Shown piece after piece: positions 54,661 to 64,000 of a stretch of DNA of 64,000 nucleotides (position 1 is the stretch's first letter; every line of letters starts with the position of its first letter). Below the pieces are notes generated by a model that did not search any database, was not told where the DNA came from, and worked only from the letters and a program-made list of their open reading frames with translations. Made by a program: the position numbers and the translations under genes. The stretch is from Aspidapion aeneum (Eukaryota; Arthropoda; Insecta; Coleoptera; Brentidae): NCBI GenBank assembly GCA_963576565.1, contig OY755039.1, positions 86,385,207 through 86,449,206 on the forward strand, read 5' to 3'.

Positions 54661-55968
54661 TGTAACAGGAGGCCAGTGTGACAGTGGTACTGTCACCTCA
54701 AGTGGCCAAGGCTTAAATGTTGTGAGCTACCAACTTAGGCTACAACTTATATAAATTATAAAAAGATTAAATGTTATTACTTATTTGTTCTCGAAAGGGA
54801 ATTTGACGATTATTGGAGGAAAAGTATGCTATAAACGTTTTTCTCAAATGTAAAAATAATGTAGGAAAATCATACATACCTTTTCAATTTTCTTCTTGTA
54901 GCTTCACACTTCCACTTCTTATATTTATTAATTGAATATCAACTTTTTACTACTATTAAGCGTTTGTAGTCAAATATTTACACCTCTTAAACTTTTAGGT
55001 TTTATAAACCTTTTATATATTTGTTGTAAATATATATATTTATCAACATTATAAACGTTGATTGAACAGGTGAAACCATTCAATCAATTGTTTAATTTAC
55101 TTAATATTACTGTTTAGGTTTGGGATATATTGTTGATTAAAAATGCCGATTTTAGGGCAACGAATGGTTTGTATTTTGTTGTTCAAAAACCATAAAACAG
55201 ATAAAAACATTATTTCAAAATACTGGAAACAGTAATAATTAAAAGCTTTAAATATAATAAACTCCAAAAGAAAAGACTAATATGATTATGAATAATAAAG
55301 ATAATAGCTTATACAAAGTTAAAATAATTGATAAATTTCCCCAGTTGAAATAAAACCCCCCTTAAGAAGTGTGAACGAAAGCGTAACGAACCAAGCAAAG
55401 CGCAACTAAAGAGTGATCTCCCTCCCACTTTCGAAAGTTTCAGTACCCTGCTCTCTAGGCGTTCTTAGCTTGCCGCTGGCTGATTGGTCTAAAATCTAGG
55501 CTTTCTTTAACGGTTTTCTTGTCCAAGACAAGCCACTCTGCTCTACAGACATTCTTGGTTGCCGTGGTCTAAAATTTAAGCTCTCTCGCATTGGCGAGAA
55601 AGACAAAGAGACAAAATACCACCGCAATTCAAAGATGCGTGGAAAATCGATAAAGCTCATACAGTGTGTTTTTTAAAAGTAGAAAATAGTTTAGCTAATT
55701 TGTTTCCAGTTACAAAACATGAATTATTTTGATGTTAGTGGCTCAAAGGACATATTAGCCGAATACAACTTTTATTAAAATACAGGGAACCTGAAAATAT
55801 GCCAAAAAACAAGTCGCCGGAGTTGCCATAAATTTTTCTTAATCTTAACCCAGTCTTGCATATAATTAATGCTTGTTGATGACAAAAACAATATTTAATT
55901 AAAAATCTTTAAAAAATTATAAATGGTAAAAATACCATTTATATTCAAATCCCGTTTTGTTACAATGA
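54657..55968. mobile_element. solo LTR, copy 2 (1,304 bp)
   Basis: The element spans 54,661-55,964. It begins TGTAACAGG and ends GTTACA, with ATGA on both sides (54,657-54,660 and 55,965-55,968). It is roughly 90-93% identical to copy 1 by eye, in the same orientation, with small indels, including an AT-rich insertion near 55,890-55,925. Internal landmarks kept in both: CAAGTGGCCAAGGCTTAAAT, TTTCCCCAGTTGAAATAAAA and GTTGCCGTGGTCT. Confidence 0.88.
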
Positions 55969-56319
55969 TAAAAAGCTGATAAAAAATTGTATCCTTTGCC
56001 ACCCCGAAAAGAGAAATCCCACTCCTGATACGTGTTTGAAAATGCATTTTCGGCCCTTCTTTGTCCTTCATCAGAAATCACCCGTCTCTCGAGTAGACGT
56101 TTAAAAGATTGGGCTGCCTCGTTGTGCCTGCAATTCTTCGGCGGTTTTCCAGATTTTCGAGAACGACGCGACACAAGGCTCAGAATACAAAACGAGGTTC
56201 AATAAGCGCCCCCTATTCTGGATACCGCAACCATATACCTCTAGACAAATGACTGATAGGCGGGAACGTATGTCCTGTTCTGGTCTCAAACACCTGTATT
56301 TACCAAAATCTTAACACCA
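55969..56319. other. stretch without a recognised gene
   Basis: Two overlapping minus-strand frames (55,917-56,174 and 56,101-56,289) have no similarity I recognise; the first starts inside the LTR. Confidence 0.4.
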
Positions 56320-56403
56320 GTATTTACTAGAGGCCCTGGATACATTTGACAATTGTTTTACACCCAACAATTGTCAAATGTATCGAGGGCCTCTAGTATT
56401 TAC
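56320..56403. mobile_element. 68-bp palindromic micro-element with 8-bp duplication
   Basis: The element at 56,328-56,395 begins TAGAGGCCCT and ends AGGGCCTCTA. The arms are 30 bp with one mismatch around an 8-nt loop. GTATTTAC flanks it at 56,320-56,327 and 56,396-56,403. A third GTATTTAC lies at 56,296-56,303, so chance cannot be wholly excluded. The ends differ in sequence from the TAAGGTCACT set but share the architecture. Confidence 0.85.
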
Positions 56404-58460
56404 TAAAGGGTCTACAGTGCTAAGTGCTACAATCCTAGATTTAAAAGTCTACATTTTGGTTGAAGGTTTAACTTATTTTTCCCGTAAATGCAATAGTTTT
56501 TAATATTTATATAAATTGTTCATAAATACCTTGGGATATGGGTCATCTTTTTTCGTTGTAACAAAGACATTATTTCCACACAAAGGTTATAAATAAATAA
56601 AAATAATAAAATATTTTGGTTTAACAATGGTAGTCATATTTAAACCTCCAAATGTCACTAGGAAATGTAGAATAAAAACGGTGTAAGTCAGTGTCAGCTG
56701 TCCGCTATATTTTACATGTTAATTTTTTGGACAAGTTAGCGACGATTAAACCGATGGTCGATTGTTTTAGTGAATGAGTATTTGAAAAGGGATTCTAATA
56801 TATCTTGTGCTTTTTACTGTATTTAAATATTGATACGTATTTAATACGGTAATGCATCTACAGATATAGTTTTAAGTTATTTATGTATTATTTAGCTTTG
56901 AATATCTCTGTATGTAAGTTTTTTGTCAATCATGGATTATTTCTATTGTTTTTCGAAGTTTCAACCACCCCTCAGGGGTGGTACTACAATTTGAGACTAT
57001 TGTTAACGGTAATCCTACGACTGCACGGACTAAGTTTCCAAAAAATGACATTTGGTTACAACATTTTTATGTGGTTTTTCTTTATTTCTAAAGTTAATTT
57101 GAATTTATATGAGATGAAACTCACTGAGAAATGCTTGCTATCATATTGCACATTAGGATGAACCAAATCTTTGCAGTTATTTTACCTCTGAGTTACATTA
57201 ACGTGAACAAAAATAATAAAGTTATTTTTTACTAGAAAACAACCTCATACCATGTAACATTTATTTTGTTAAATCTACATGCATAAAGATCACTTAAAAA
57301 CAAGGAGAAATCAAGCTATAAAAAGTGTTATTTTTGCTGAAGTTTCTGGTTCTGTGTATATAACTTCCTTTTTACACTCGTTATTTGTATGTGCCAAATT
57401 CACACTTGAAAAGTCCTCCACAACATGTTCTAAAACGCCATTAGATTAAGACTTCTCAAACCTACTAACTTATTTATGTTTTTTAATCAAAAAATGGCGC
57501 GAAAGCCTGTTTTAAAAGCCTTCTAGATAAAGACTTGTTAAGTAATAAGTTTCTGCGTCTTTTTTTGTAACGTTTTTTGATTACTTTTTTTAAAATTAAA
57601 AGATACGCGAAAGAAAGTTCTAAAAGTTGTTTAGTTTAGGACTACAACACTTCAAGACAATTTTAAAAGATGGCGCTCAAAGCAAGACAAAATCTCTTAC
57701 ATACGTTATGTTTTCTTTAAAAGCTAAACAAGATTTTTCCACAGTAAAATCTTTCACACAATATTAATGTGTCTTTATCAGGTTAATAACTGATGAGTCG
57801 TGATGGTTCATTAACTGGTGTTTGGAGTTTACAGGCCAAGGCACTCCCGGATAGATTTCGCCAAAGTGGAAGGAATAGGTAGCGCTGGTTCTAGTAAAAT
57901 CTCAAAAATATTTGGTAGAAAAGTTTTAAAATTCGGTGCGAACCTAATGGGATTTTGAGGTTGATAAAAATCTACTTACTACTTGAAAATATCGTAAGAA
58001 CATTGCTGTTTTGATTTGATAATTGCGTTCTTAGCCGTGTTTAGCAACGTTATTTTTTATAACCTAAGGAATGACCTCTGAAGTTTGGATGCATATATGA
58101 AATAAACTCAGTGCGGAAAAGTTAAACTTTCAAAACTAGAATGTTACTTTTCCGCACGCTCTTAAAAAAAATTATATTTGACAAAATTATTTGATTTGTC
58201 GTAATTCCTCGTTGTATTTTCAATAGAACAATTTCTGTTTATTTTATTTTGGTCACTGAAAATTTGCACCGGTAAAAATTTATATTAAAAACAGAGTGAA
58301 TTTTATGCCACGATTTGTTAAAAAAAGTTGCCACATCCGGAATGGACCGTTCAGGATTCTCTAAAATAACAAGGACAAACATTTTTTAAACAATGATAAA
58401 GTAACTTAACAAGTAAAACCAACCTTGAAAATATAACAAAATATTTTTTTTCAGCATTTT
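56404..58460. other. non-coding stretch with minor repeats
   Basis: A degenerate tandem run, period about 100 bp, lies at roughly 57,425-57,700 (TTCTAAAA..AGACTT and GCGCGAAAG-type words). A 47-bp inverted repeat with 12-bp arms, GTGCGGAAAAGT, is at 58,111-58,157 without a visible target duplication. The 92-residue frame at 56,883-57,161 is unsupported. Confidence 0.5.
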
Positions 58461-59110
58461 AGCTCACACTACTACTATATAAGTAGTGTGAGTTATGGTG
58501 ATCCTGATTTTTTCGAGAAAAAAAAAGTTGCTCCGATTTAAAAAAAATTTTATATATCTTTGCGTTTCAGATGAACCCGCATAACTCAAAAACCGCTTGT
58601 CCGATTTTAATGAAATTTAGCACCTAGGTTGGGTCTTGGGCCGTGATGGTCCCATTTAAAAATGAACACAATCCACCGAACGAACGCAAGCCAAATAAAA
58701 GGGTGGGTTGGGTAAATTTCAAAAATTAAAGTTTATGTGAAAATATGGCGTGTGTGATATCAAATAAAAGGTAAATAAGTCTGGAGTTAAACAAAATGAA
58801 TTTTAGTTTATCTTAAAAAAGGGTGGAGGTAGATGTCAAAAATTAGAGTTTAAGTGAAAATATGGCGTGTGTTATATCAAACGAAAGGTAATTAAGTCTG
58901 GAGTTAAACAAAATACATTTTAGTTTTTAAAAAGAGTGGGGTAGATTAAAAAAATTAGAGTTTAGGTCAAAACATAGCTTGTGTGGTATCAAACGAAAGG
59001 TAATTGAGTCTGGAGTTGAATGAAATAAATTTCAGTTTTTGGTTATATTAGCTCACACTATAACTATAGTACCTAGTGTGAGCTTAAGTGCCCATAGATT
59101 GTCAGAGTAT
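58461..59110 (+). repeat. dispersed family B copy lacking the GTCT tract
   Basis: 5' hairpin AGCTCACACTACTAC..GTAGTGTGAG, GGTGATCCTGATTTTTTCGA, CGTTTCAGATGA joined directly to ACCCGCATAACTCAAAAACC, GATGGTCCCATTTAAAAATG, three internal units of about 115 bp, the 3' hairpin and a tail GCCCATAGATTGTCAGAGTA. The GTCT microsatellite and GTAACGACCA present in other copies are deleted. Confidence 0.88.
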
Positions 59111-59581
59111 TTATATACTGCTCTAGTTTTTCTTTGATTAAATGAGTTTACTGTATTAATTATGGTTGGGCGGGTTGGCTGTTTTTTGCCAGGATCCATA
59201 GATGCGTTTTCATTATTTGAGTAAAACAATTTATTTATATCCAGTTCTTCCTCCTGGGAAAAAAACCATCTTTAACCACCCCTAAAACTAAATTTGACAA
59301 ATTGACAAAACAATAGCATCTTTTTCATGGCCTCCTTGATGTCTTAAAGAGTAAGTATTTAAAACTTTTAAACGCATATATCTCCAAAACAAATAAAAAA
59401 AATAATCCCAAAATATATATTTTTAAATAGGTAAAAAAGATATATAAAAATCTAAATAAAGGGTATTCCATTTAAAAAAACTATCGACTTGTCAAATTTA
59501 GAATTTTTTTTGACATTCTGACAAATATTTTTAAACTTCATAAAAAATTACTTTTGTATGTATGTATCATATCTTGATATA
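59111..59581. other. non-coding stretch, nothing recognised
   Basis: AT-rich. GGGTATTCCATTTAAAAAAA near 59,461 resembles text at 31,548. Confidence 0.4.
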
Positions 59582-61508
59582 CAGGGTGTCCCATAACTAA
59601 TGGTACATAGTTAAACTGTAGATTCCGAGATACAGGGTGTTAAACTTTATTTTTTCAATTCGATTTTCTTTAATAACTTTTTTACTAATTAATATTTTTG
59701 CAAAAAATGACCAGCGTGTAATTTTTTTTGAAATTGACAAGACGATTCCGTTGAAAATTTTGATACAATGTACAATGTACAGTGTGTTCCTTGGACCACT
59801 ACTATTTCATTAAAATCACTGTATTTTTTTGTGCTTCGGTGTATACCAGTTTTTATGTAAAATAATGGTTTTTGCATCCTTTTTATGTAAAAAAGTTATA
59901 CTGTTTTAAAGTCGCTCAGAGCAACGGTTTTTGAAATTTTTGCATTTAAAGTTTTTATTGCATGTGAGTGAAATGCCTAATTTATGTATGATACTTTCTT
60001 CAATTCTTTCTACTAATTAATATTTGTGCAAAAACTAACCAGCAAGTAGGTTTTTCTGAAATTTGCAAGACGATTCCGTTGAAAAAGTTGATGTACAATG
60101 TGCTCTTTGGACCACTACCATTGCATTAAAATCATCAGTGTATTTTTTTGGTGCCTCGGGGTATACTTAAGCAGGTTTTTAAACAGAATATGGTTTTAAT
60201 TATTAAGTAATTTTACAAACAGTTCTGTAGTTTTAAGAAAGTTTGACAGAATAGACGCAGACAGCAACTTTATTGGATTTTATTGTTTTTTATTTTCAAA
60301 GCCTACTATAATAAACAATTTTAAGTTTGATTTACTATTTGTCAATTTTAAAATTTGAACTTTGTTGCTGAGAGCGCCATGGTTAAGAAATTTTATATTT
60401 TTTTAAATAAATAATAAAATATTACTTTTATCAATAATTATAATTTTCTTTCAAAACAATAAAAAAATAGTTGAATTAATAAAGTATACGTACTTACCAT
60501 TTTTAAAAACATTAATACGAAGAAGTTTTTGTTCCTCATTAAAAACATCGCCCTACACAGTTGTAATTACGGACAATAACTTACAATTGTTTTAACACAG
60601 TTATGATAATTCAAGAACCATCCTGTATATTTTTTAACTTAATATTTCTTAAGAAAACATCCAATCTTAAAATGCTATTAAAATTTATTGATTATAGCTA
60701 ATATGTATGAAGTAGGTAAGAATTTAATCAAAAATCTTTTACGCATACAATAAAAACTTATAAATTAAATATCTTAAAAACCGTTGCACTAAGCGACATC
60801 TAAACACTATAACTTTTTAACTTAAAAAAAATAAAAAAATTAATGTTTTTTATAGAATCTTGTATACACCGAGGAACAAAAAAGTTAGACCTATTTTAAT
60901 GTAACGGTACCGAGCCAGAGAACACCCTGTATATTATTTTTATTTTTTTTAACCAAAATTAAATTGTCCATGGCCAAAAATCACCAAACCCAATTTTTTG
61001 TGCAAAATTATTAATTAGTATAGAAAGAATTGAAGAAAGTATCATACATAAATTAGGCAAATCATTCACATGCAATAAAAACTTTAAATGCAATAATCTC
61101 AAAAACCGTTGCTCTCAGCGACTTTAAAACAGTATAACTTTTTTACATAAAAAAGATGGGAAAACCATTATTTTACATAAAAACTGGTATACACTGATGC
61201 ACAAAAAAAATATACTGATTTTTATGCATTGGTAGTGGTCCGAGGAACACCCTGTACACTGTACATCAAATTTTTCAACGGAATCGTCTTGCCAATTTTA
61301 AAAAAACTTACGCGCTTGTTAGTTTTTGCATAAATATTAATTAGTAAAAAAGTTATTAAAGAAAATCGGATTGAAAAAATAAAGTTTAACACCCTGTATC
61401 TCGGTTAATACGAACTTTTGGACTAAGGTAAGTATGGCTAAATCGTAATATTTTGACCCAAGGAATCTACAGTTTAACCATGTACCATTAGTTCTGGGAC
61501 ACCCTGTA
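59580..61508. mobile_element. 1.9-kb foldback element with ~480-bp arms
   Basis: The element spans 59,582-61,506. It begins CAGGGTGTCCCATAACTAAT and ends in the complement of CAGGGTGTCCCAGAACTAAT, flanked by TA. The arms (59,582 to about 60,030, and about 61,000 to 61,506) match closely; the right arm holds about 50 bp missing from the left. Inside, a second diverged copy of the arm text lies on each side (60,000-60,190 direct to the left arm; 60,760-60,950 direct to the right arm), giving four units in head-to-head order. No coding frame. Confidence 0.88.
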
Positions 61509-62482
61509 TATTGAAATATACGTTTTAGATATGGTGTAAAAATATACGGGAAAACCGTGTACCCAATGGAAGTAATTTAAGTCCCACAAAAGTAAGGTAA
61601 ATGATAATGAGCCAAAACCACAGAATTTGAATCAAGAAGGACGTTTAGTACAGCAGCAGTAGCACTCCGTAAATGCAGCTTTTCATCTGATTCTAGTTCT
61701 AATGCGTATGTGGTCCTAATCCAAGTCTTCTCAGAACTGTCGCTTACGTTCAAAACCAATGGGCATAAAACATACTGAAGACTTTTATTTACGATGGCTT
61801 TTTAAGGGCACCATAACGCTTTCGCGACATCTTTTTTTTCACTCAGGGATCTCGATCCCGAAATAAGCTTGGCACATATGTATCCCAAATAATGTTTGGA
61901 ATATATACTGCTGGGTAGTTATGCACACAGACAGTAATTTAATAATTTAAGGACACCAGAAAAAAATCATTTTTAAATATGTATGTGTAGAGACAGGGGT
62001 AAGACTCATAATTTTTTTGTTTTGGTTTAAACTAGTTTTCCGAATTTCAAATAGGAATATTTTTTATTTTCGAGCGCTCCAATTTAAAAAGTCCCTGACT
62101 GTACAAGGTAGTCCAAATTGGACATATTTGACAAAAAAGGCACATTTCTAGAGGAACTAAAAAAAACATACATGTTACGAGCCCGAATTTCGTAAAAAGA
62201 CTAATGCCGAAAACCGCACATCGATATTTTGAGCTACTTACAAGATATAGTTTTTTATTTGGAGCATTTTCGACCCATCCCCGGGTCTTGTTTATTTATG
62301 ATTATTTTTTGATGTGATATTTGCCTCCAAAGCTATTGTGTGAAAAAAAAACGATTTTTATATGCCATTAGAGTAAAAGCTATATTGACCGCGAAGATTC
62401 TGCTTAGAATAATAAATAAGCAAAAAATAGGAAGAAAAAACTTAGCAGTAGTGCAAAGTTGGTAGAGGCATCTCACCTTTTT
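61509..62482. other. non-coding stretch, nothing recognised
   Basis: TTTAAAAAGTCCC followed by GACTGTACAA occurs near 62,084 and also at 16,621, a possible unresolved repeat. The 60-residue minus frame at 61,577-61,759 has no recognised similarity. Confidence 0.4.
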
Positions 62483-62608
62483 AGCTCACACATATACTAT
62501 ACTATAGTAGTGTGAGGTATGGTAATCCTAATTTTTTCAAGAAAAAAAAAGTTGCTCCGATTTCAAAATTTTTTATATATCTTTGCGTTTCAGATGATTT
62601 TGAAACTT

Positions 62609-62645
<37 letters not shown>

Positions 62646-63200
62646 GTGTCTGTATGTCTGTCTGTAACGACCAACGCGCATAACTCAAAAACCACTTAGC
62701 CGATTTTAATGAAATTTGGTACCTAGGCTGGATCTTGGGTGGAGATAGTCCCATTTAAAAATGAACAAAATCCACCAAGTACAAGCCAAATAAAAGGGTG
62801 GGGGTAGATTTCAAAAATTAGAGTTTATGTGAAAATATGGCGTGTGTGATATCAAACGAAAGGTAATTGAGTCTGGAGTTAAACAAAATACATTTTAATT
62901 TAGTTTAAAAAAAGGGTGGGGGTATATTTCAAAAATTAGAGTTTAGGTGAAAATATGGCGTGTGTGATATCAAACGAAAGGTAATTGTGTCCGGAGTTAA
63001 ACAAAATACATTTTAGTTTTTGTTTTTTTAAGGGTGGGGGTAGATTTCAAAAATTTAAGTTTAAGTCAAAACATGGCTTGTGTGGTATCAAACAAAAGGT
63101 AATTTAGTCTGGAGTTGAATAAAATATATTTTAGTTTTTAGTTATATTAGCTCACACGTACACTATAACTATAGTACCTAGTGTGAGCTTAGGGGCCCAT
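62483..63200 (+). repeat. dispersed family B, most complete plus copy
   Basis: 5' hairpin at 62,483-62,515, GGTAATCCTAATTTTTTCAA, the GTCT microsatellite (62,610-62,662, about 13 units), GTAACGACCAACGCGCATAA, then three internal units starting near 62,797, 62,914 and 63,033 (period about 118 bp), and the 3' hairpin at 63,150-63,190. The tail is interrupted at GGGGCCCATA by the poly-A end of a LINE. Confidence 0.92.
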
Positions 63201-63265
63201 ATTTTTTTTTTTTTTTTTTTTACACCATTCAACAGATTACATCCAATTACAGAATGGGGGTCCAG

Positions 63266-63296
<31 letters not shown>

Positions 63297-64000
63297 GGTA
63301 TAAGGCAAATTTTTCAACAAAATTAATTTAAAAAAAAAAAAAGAGATTACTTAAACTAAAAAAAAAAAAAAAACTAAAAAATAAAAAATAAAAACACAAT
63401 ACTTTAGCTTAAAGTTAGATTACGCATTTGTTTAATCGAAGCTACACTGCTGTTGAATACATCAAACCGATTTTGATTTCTGTTGTAGGATTCACAAATT
63501 CGGTATAATGGCGAGTGTTGTAAGATGTTTGTTCTAGCTTGGGGTAGTGCAAACGTACGATTGCTCCTGCCGGCCAATCGTGGTACTTGCAGTAAGATGG
63601 ATTCAACGAAAAATTTGCAGTCGATAAGGTTATTTAATGCCTTGTATAAGAATACTAACTGCGATTTCGTTCTTCTGAGTTGAAGAGATTCGACATTAAA
63701 GCGATTTAGAAGATTTTCTAAAGGAATACCCTGTGCGGGATAGACCTCGTCCTCTTTGAAACAGAGATATTTAAGCAGCTTTCTTTGTACTCGCTCAATT
63801 AAATCTATATTCACTAAATAACAAGGCGACCAAATAATTGAGGCGTACTCAAGCTTTGATCGTACAAATGTATTGAAAAGTAATATGATTGTTTTTGATT
63901 GTGTAAAGTCTCTGCAATTTCTGAGGACGAAGCCAAGGCATTTATAAGATTCAGAAACCATATTCGATATGTGGGAATTGAAGGAGAGATTTTCTTGGAA
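63201..64000 (-). mobile_element. LINE 3' region, cut by the window edge
   Basis: A T run at 63,202-63,221 is the poly-A tail on the minus strand. Next come a 3' UTR of about 180 bp with a (TA)n run (63,271-63,297) and A/T-rich tracts, and then the coding end at 63,404. It is inserted in the tail of the family B copy. Confidence 0.9.
63404..64000 (-). CDS. LINE ORF2 C-terminal part, open to the edge
   Basis: The minus frame is open from the window end (FQENLSFNSHISNMVSESYK) to a stop at 63,404. The blocks are CLGFVLRNCRDF, LFNTFVRSKLEYASIIWSP, LIERVQRKLLKYLCFKED, LENLLNRFNVESLQLRRTKS and a NRNQNRFDVFNSSVASIKQM end. These follow the RT domain in many insect LINEs (HI--i--k-LGF, sLVrs-LEYas-vW-P, IE-VQ-K-lr). 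It has no internal stop over 199 codons, unlike the other LINE copies here, so it may be young. The RT core would lie beyond the right edge. Confidence 0.85.
   Translation of the reverse strand, partial: FQENLSFNSHISNMVSESYKCLGFVLRNCRDFTQSKTIILLFNTFVRSKLEYASIIWSPCYLVNIDLIERVQRKLLKYLCFKEDEVYPAQGIPLENLLNRFNVESLQLRRTKSQLVFLYKALNNLIDCKFFVESILLQVPRLAGRSNRTFALPQARTNILQHSPLYRICESYNRNQNRFDVFNSSVASIKQMRNLTLS

Noticed and set aside
61577..61759. 60-residue minus-strand frame
   Set aside because: Short, no domain, no flanking exon signals tied to it.
1..64000. tRNA or rRNA genes
   Set aside because: I looked for T-arm and B-box type words and conserved rRNA stretches and found none that could be supported.

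Overview
The window looks like a piece of an insect nuclear genome, probably from a species with a large, repeat-rich genome. It is strongly AT-rich and has long non-coding stretches. Genes carry GT..AG introns, and the mobile elements are typical arthropod ones: BEL/Pao, long-LTR solo LTRs, Jockey/CR1-like LINEs, and many hAT, Tc1/pogo and foldback elements. I cannot name the species; no prokaryotic or organellar signature is present.

Layout. 1-905 is a 169-bp satellite array. 906-9700 is non-coding with a pogo-type MITE and a 1.34-kb foldback element. 9.7-27 kb is a patchwork of MITEs, hAT-type elements, two broken copies of one arthropod multicopy protein family (minus strand, near 10.2-10.9 and 16.8-17.4 kb), a THAP-domain first exon (19,171-19,353) and several copies of two dispersed families, here called A and B. 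Both contain GTCT-type microsatellites and terminal hairpins. 28.2-29.7 kb is a decayed LINE. 29.86-33.0 kb holds the only clear host-type gene, a three-exon serine carboxypeptidase (S10) that has lost its catalytic Ser and His and carries stop codons. 33.2-37.5 kb holds more LINE pieces and nested hAT/foldback elements. Two solo LTRs of one family lie at 38.2-39.5 and 54.7-56.0 kb. 41.6-43.4 kb is a degraded THAP/P-element-like transposon. 43,577-50,408 is a complete, very young BEL/Pao retrotransposon on the minus strand, with near-identical 470-bp LTRs and the 5-bp target duplication GCTGG, but with several frame breaks. 52.5-53.4 kb is a second THAP first-exon copy split by a LINE tail. 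59.6-61.5 kb is a 1.9-kb foldback. The right edge cuts a LINE that has jumped into the end of a family-B copy.

The most unusual signal is a set of ultra-short palindromic insertions of 41, 44, 48 and 68 bp, each flanked by a perfect 8-bp target-site duplication (9,702-9,761; 29,111-29,174; 30,012-30,068; 56,320-56,403). Three share the ends TAAGGtCACT..AGTGaCCTTA. The ends fit the YARNG rule of hAT termini. They look like hAT-mobilised hairpins far below normal MITE size. One sits inside a LINE reverse transcriptase frame and one just behind a splice donor.

The genes do not form a working pathway. The window is mostly a record of nested transposition, with one dead carboxypeptidase copy as the host-gene remnant. 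No functional tRNA, rRNA or CRISPR was seen.
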